Shown piece by piece: positions 4,915 to 6,260 of a DNA stretch of 6,260 nt. The notes beneath the pieces are model-generated. The model worked only from the letters and a program-made list of their open reading frames with translations, was not told the DNA's origin and did no database searches. Position numbers and translations under genes: made by a program. The DNA is from Clostridiales bacterium (GTDB lineage Bacteria; Bacillota; Clostridia; Christensenellales; Aristaeellaceae). The stretch is taken from assembly GCA_004556985.1 (NCBI GenBank), contig SFFC01000115.1:1-6260 (forward strand), written 5' to 3'. The stretch's first letter is position 1. Each line of letters opens with the position of its first letter.

Positions 4915-6260
4915 ATGAAGAAAAACGAACAGCCTCAGCAGGGCGCGCAGAGCGCCTGCAGCATGTCGCGCCGCACGTTCCTCAAGGCGGGCGCCACCGG
5001 GCTGGGCTCTCTGGCCCTGATGGGAAATTTCTATCCGGTCACGGCCGCTGCCGAGTCGCCCGAAGAGGCCGCCGCGCAGGAAGCCGCCAGCGTCACCACC
5101 GAGCTTCCCGCTTCCCCGGTCGCCGCGCCCGCGAAGACCGAATTTGACTGCGACGTGCTCGTCATCGGCGGCGGCTTCGCCGGATTGAACGCGGCTGTCG
5201 CGGCCAAGGAGGCCGGGCAGAACGTCGTGCTGATCGACAAGGGCCGCCCGGGCTACTCCGGCCTGACCCCGTGGGCCAGCTCCCACCGCTGGTTCGACGC
5301 CGAGATGGGCGACGACGAGCAGGCCTTCAAGGACACCATCAACCGCGGCGGCGAATACATCAACAACATGAACTGGTATCAGTGCTGGATTGACGAGTCG
5401 AAGGAGACCGCCCAGCGCCTGATGGACTGGGGCATCCTCACGCAGTACACCCGCGCCTCCGAGGCCGGCGACTACTACGACAAGCAGGATTACGCCGGCT
5501 ACCGCGAGGCCTTCGCCAAGAACGACCGCCGCACCAAGTTCATCGAGGTTCTGAACGCGAAGGGCATCGAATACGCCGAGAACGTCATGATCACCAACAT
5601 CGTCAAGACCGGCGACCGCGTGACCGGCGCTGTCGGCTTCCATGTGCCCAGCGGCGCGATCATCACCTGCCATGCGAAGGCTATCGTCATGGCCATGGGC
5701 GGCGGCGCCTACAAGCCCACCGGCTTCCCGGTCGGCGGCGTGACCTTCGACGGCGAGTACATCGCCTATAACCTCGGCCTGCCGATCGCCGGCAAGGAGT
5801 TCGACGACTTCCACATGACGCTCTCCTATGCGCCGGGCAACGCCTTCCTCAACAACAACTGGACGTATCTGGAGAACATCTGGCTCTGCGGCGGCGACAT
5901 CACGGCCGAGTCCGGCAAGGGCTACGCCGACAGCAAGGGCAAGGCCATGGTGCTCGACCGCGTGACCAAGGCGGTCAGCGGCCTGGCGCTCAACGACGGC
6001 ACCGTGGTGGAGGACATGTCCACCCAGGGCATCGGCCGCCGCGGCGGCTCGCTGAGCGAGAACCCCGCCGACATCCGCTCCGGCAAGATGAACGACGCGA
6101 TGCCCAAGGGCGACATTTACGGCGCCGCTGTCGGCTTCGGCGGACACCTGAGCGCTGGCGTGCTCTGCGACCTCGACGACCTGGACGGCTTCACGGGCAT
6201 CAAGGGCCTGTACGTCGCGGGCGACGGCATCAACGCCGCTGCGCCGGCCGGCGCGGGCTA
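4915..6260 (+). CDS. Tat-exported FAD-dependent oxidoreductase, fumarate reductase flavoprotein-like (partial)
   Basis: The gene is cut by the right edge; 448 residues are visible with no stop. The N-terminus carries a Tat signal: SRRTFLK (18-24), a hydrophobic stretch GATGLGSLALMG, and a likely cleavage site after TAAA near residue 46. An Ala/Pro/Glu-rich spacer follows (about 47-75). The Rossmann FAD motif is VLVIGGGFAG (81-90), with the acidic residue of strand 2 in VVLIDKG (D108). A second flavin-contact motif, GLYVAGDGINAA (431-442), is typical of the succinate dehydrogenase/fumarate reductase flavoprotein superfamily. No FMN-binding domain precedes the FAD domain. The start at 4915 has AAGGGAG 10 bases upstream; an ATG at 4908 is in another frame. 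It is divergent from the two-component operon, with candidate LytTR sites between. The enzyme probably folds with FAD in the cytoplasm, is exported folded, and reduces a small molecule; the substrate and electron donor cannot be read from the sequence. Confidence 0.88.
   Translation, partial: MKKNEQPQQGAQSACSMSRRTFLKAGATGLGSLALMGNFYPVTAAAESPEEAAAQEAASVTTELPASPVAAPAKTEFDCDVLVIGGGFAGLNAAVAAKEAGQNVVLIDKGRPGYSGLTPWASSHRWFDAEMGDDEQAFKDTINRGGEYINNMNWYQCWIDESKETAQRLMDWGILTQYTRASEAGDYYDKQDYAGYREAFAKNDRRTKFIEVLNAKGIEYAENVMITNIVKTGDRVTGAVGFHVPSGAIITCHAKAIVMAMGGGAYKPTGFPVGGVTFDGEYIAYNLGLPIAGKEFDDFHMTLSYAPGNAFLNNNWTYLENIWLCGGDITAESGKGYADSKGKAMVLDRVTKAVSGLALNDGTVVEDMSTQGIGRRGGSLSENPADIRSGKMNDAMPKGDIYGAAVGFGGHLSAGVLCDLDDLDGFTGIKGLYVAGDGINAAAPAGAG

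Noticed and set aside
4644..4916. N-terminal extension of the response regulator to 4916
   Set aside because: It would cover the promoter and operator repeats, adds unrecognisable residues before a receiver domain that starts naturally at MYRIAIAED, and lacks the strong ribosome site found before the ATG at 4643.
4906..6147. Minus-strand 413-codon open frame opposite the flavoprotein
   Set aside because: It is the antisense shadow of the FAD gene, Ala/Gly/Val/Arg/His-rich and without motifs; the plus strand has the Tat signal and two FAD motifs.

Overview
The window looks like chromosomal DNA of a GC-rich anaerobic Bacillota (Clostridia-type) bacterium; by eye the coding regions are around 60 % G+C. 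Supporting signs are a perfect CIRCE operator at the heat-shock gene htpG, an AgrC-like sensor kinase paired with a LytTR response regulator, strong AGGAGG-type ribosome sites, consensus sigma-A promoters, and GC-rich hairpin repeats around a tRNA. The assignment is an inference. A Tat-exported flavoprotein is uncommon in most Clostridia, and a GC-rich anaerobic actinobacterium (Coriobacteriia) is the main alternative.

Positions 1-537 hold no credible protein gene. From right to left on the minus strand they contain a consensus promoter, a 13-bp hairpin that closes the htpG unit, a complete tRNA-Ser(CGA) with encoded CCA, a strong hairpin terminator, a roughly 105-bp folded element built from fragments of the tRNA-Ser 3' end, two more terminator-like hairpins, and a short repeat (ATGCACCCAA, three copies) associated with hairpins.

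Positions 538-2589 carry htpG (Hsp90, minus strand) with a textbook TTGACA-17-TACAAT promoter and a perfect CIRCE just upstream of it. Positions 2605-4643 carry a two-gene minus-strand operon: a LytTR response regulator, then an AgrC-like membrane histidine kinase, overlapping by ATGA.

Positions 4644-4914 are a divergent intergenic region, and this is the most interesting stretch. It has a promoter pointing each way and, between them, two 21-bp-spaced direct repeat pairs of LytTR type. The pairs are mirror images around a perfect 12-bp inverted repeat. From 4915 to the right edge runs an incomplete Tat-signal FAD-dependent oxidoreductase of the fumarate reductase flavoprotein superfamily.

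A working model, inferred from layout and operator geometry, is that the two-component system senses an extracellular signal and controls both itself and the divergent exported flavin reductase, possibly a respiratory reductase for an unidentified small-molecule acceptor. htpG is a separate HrcA-type heat-shock unit downstream.
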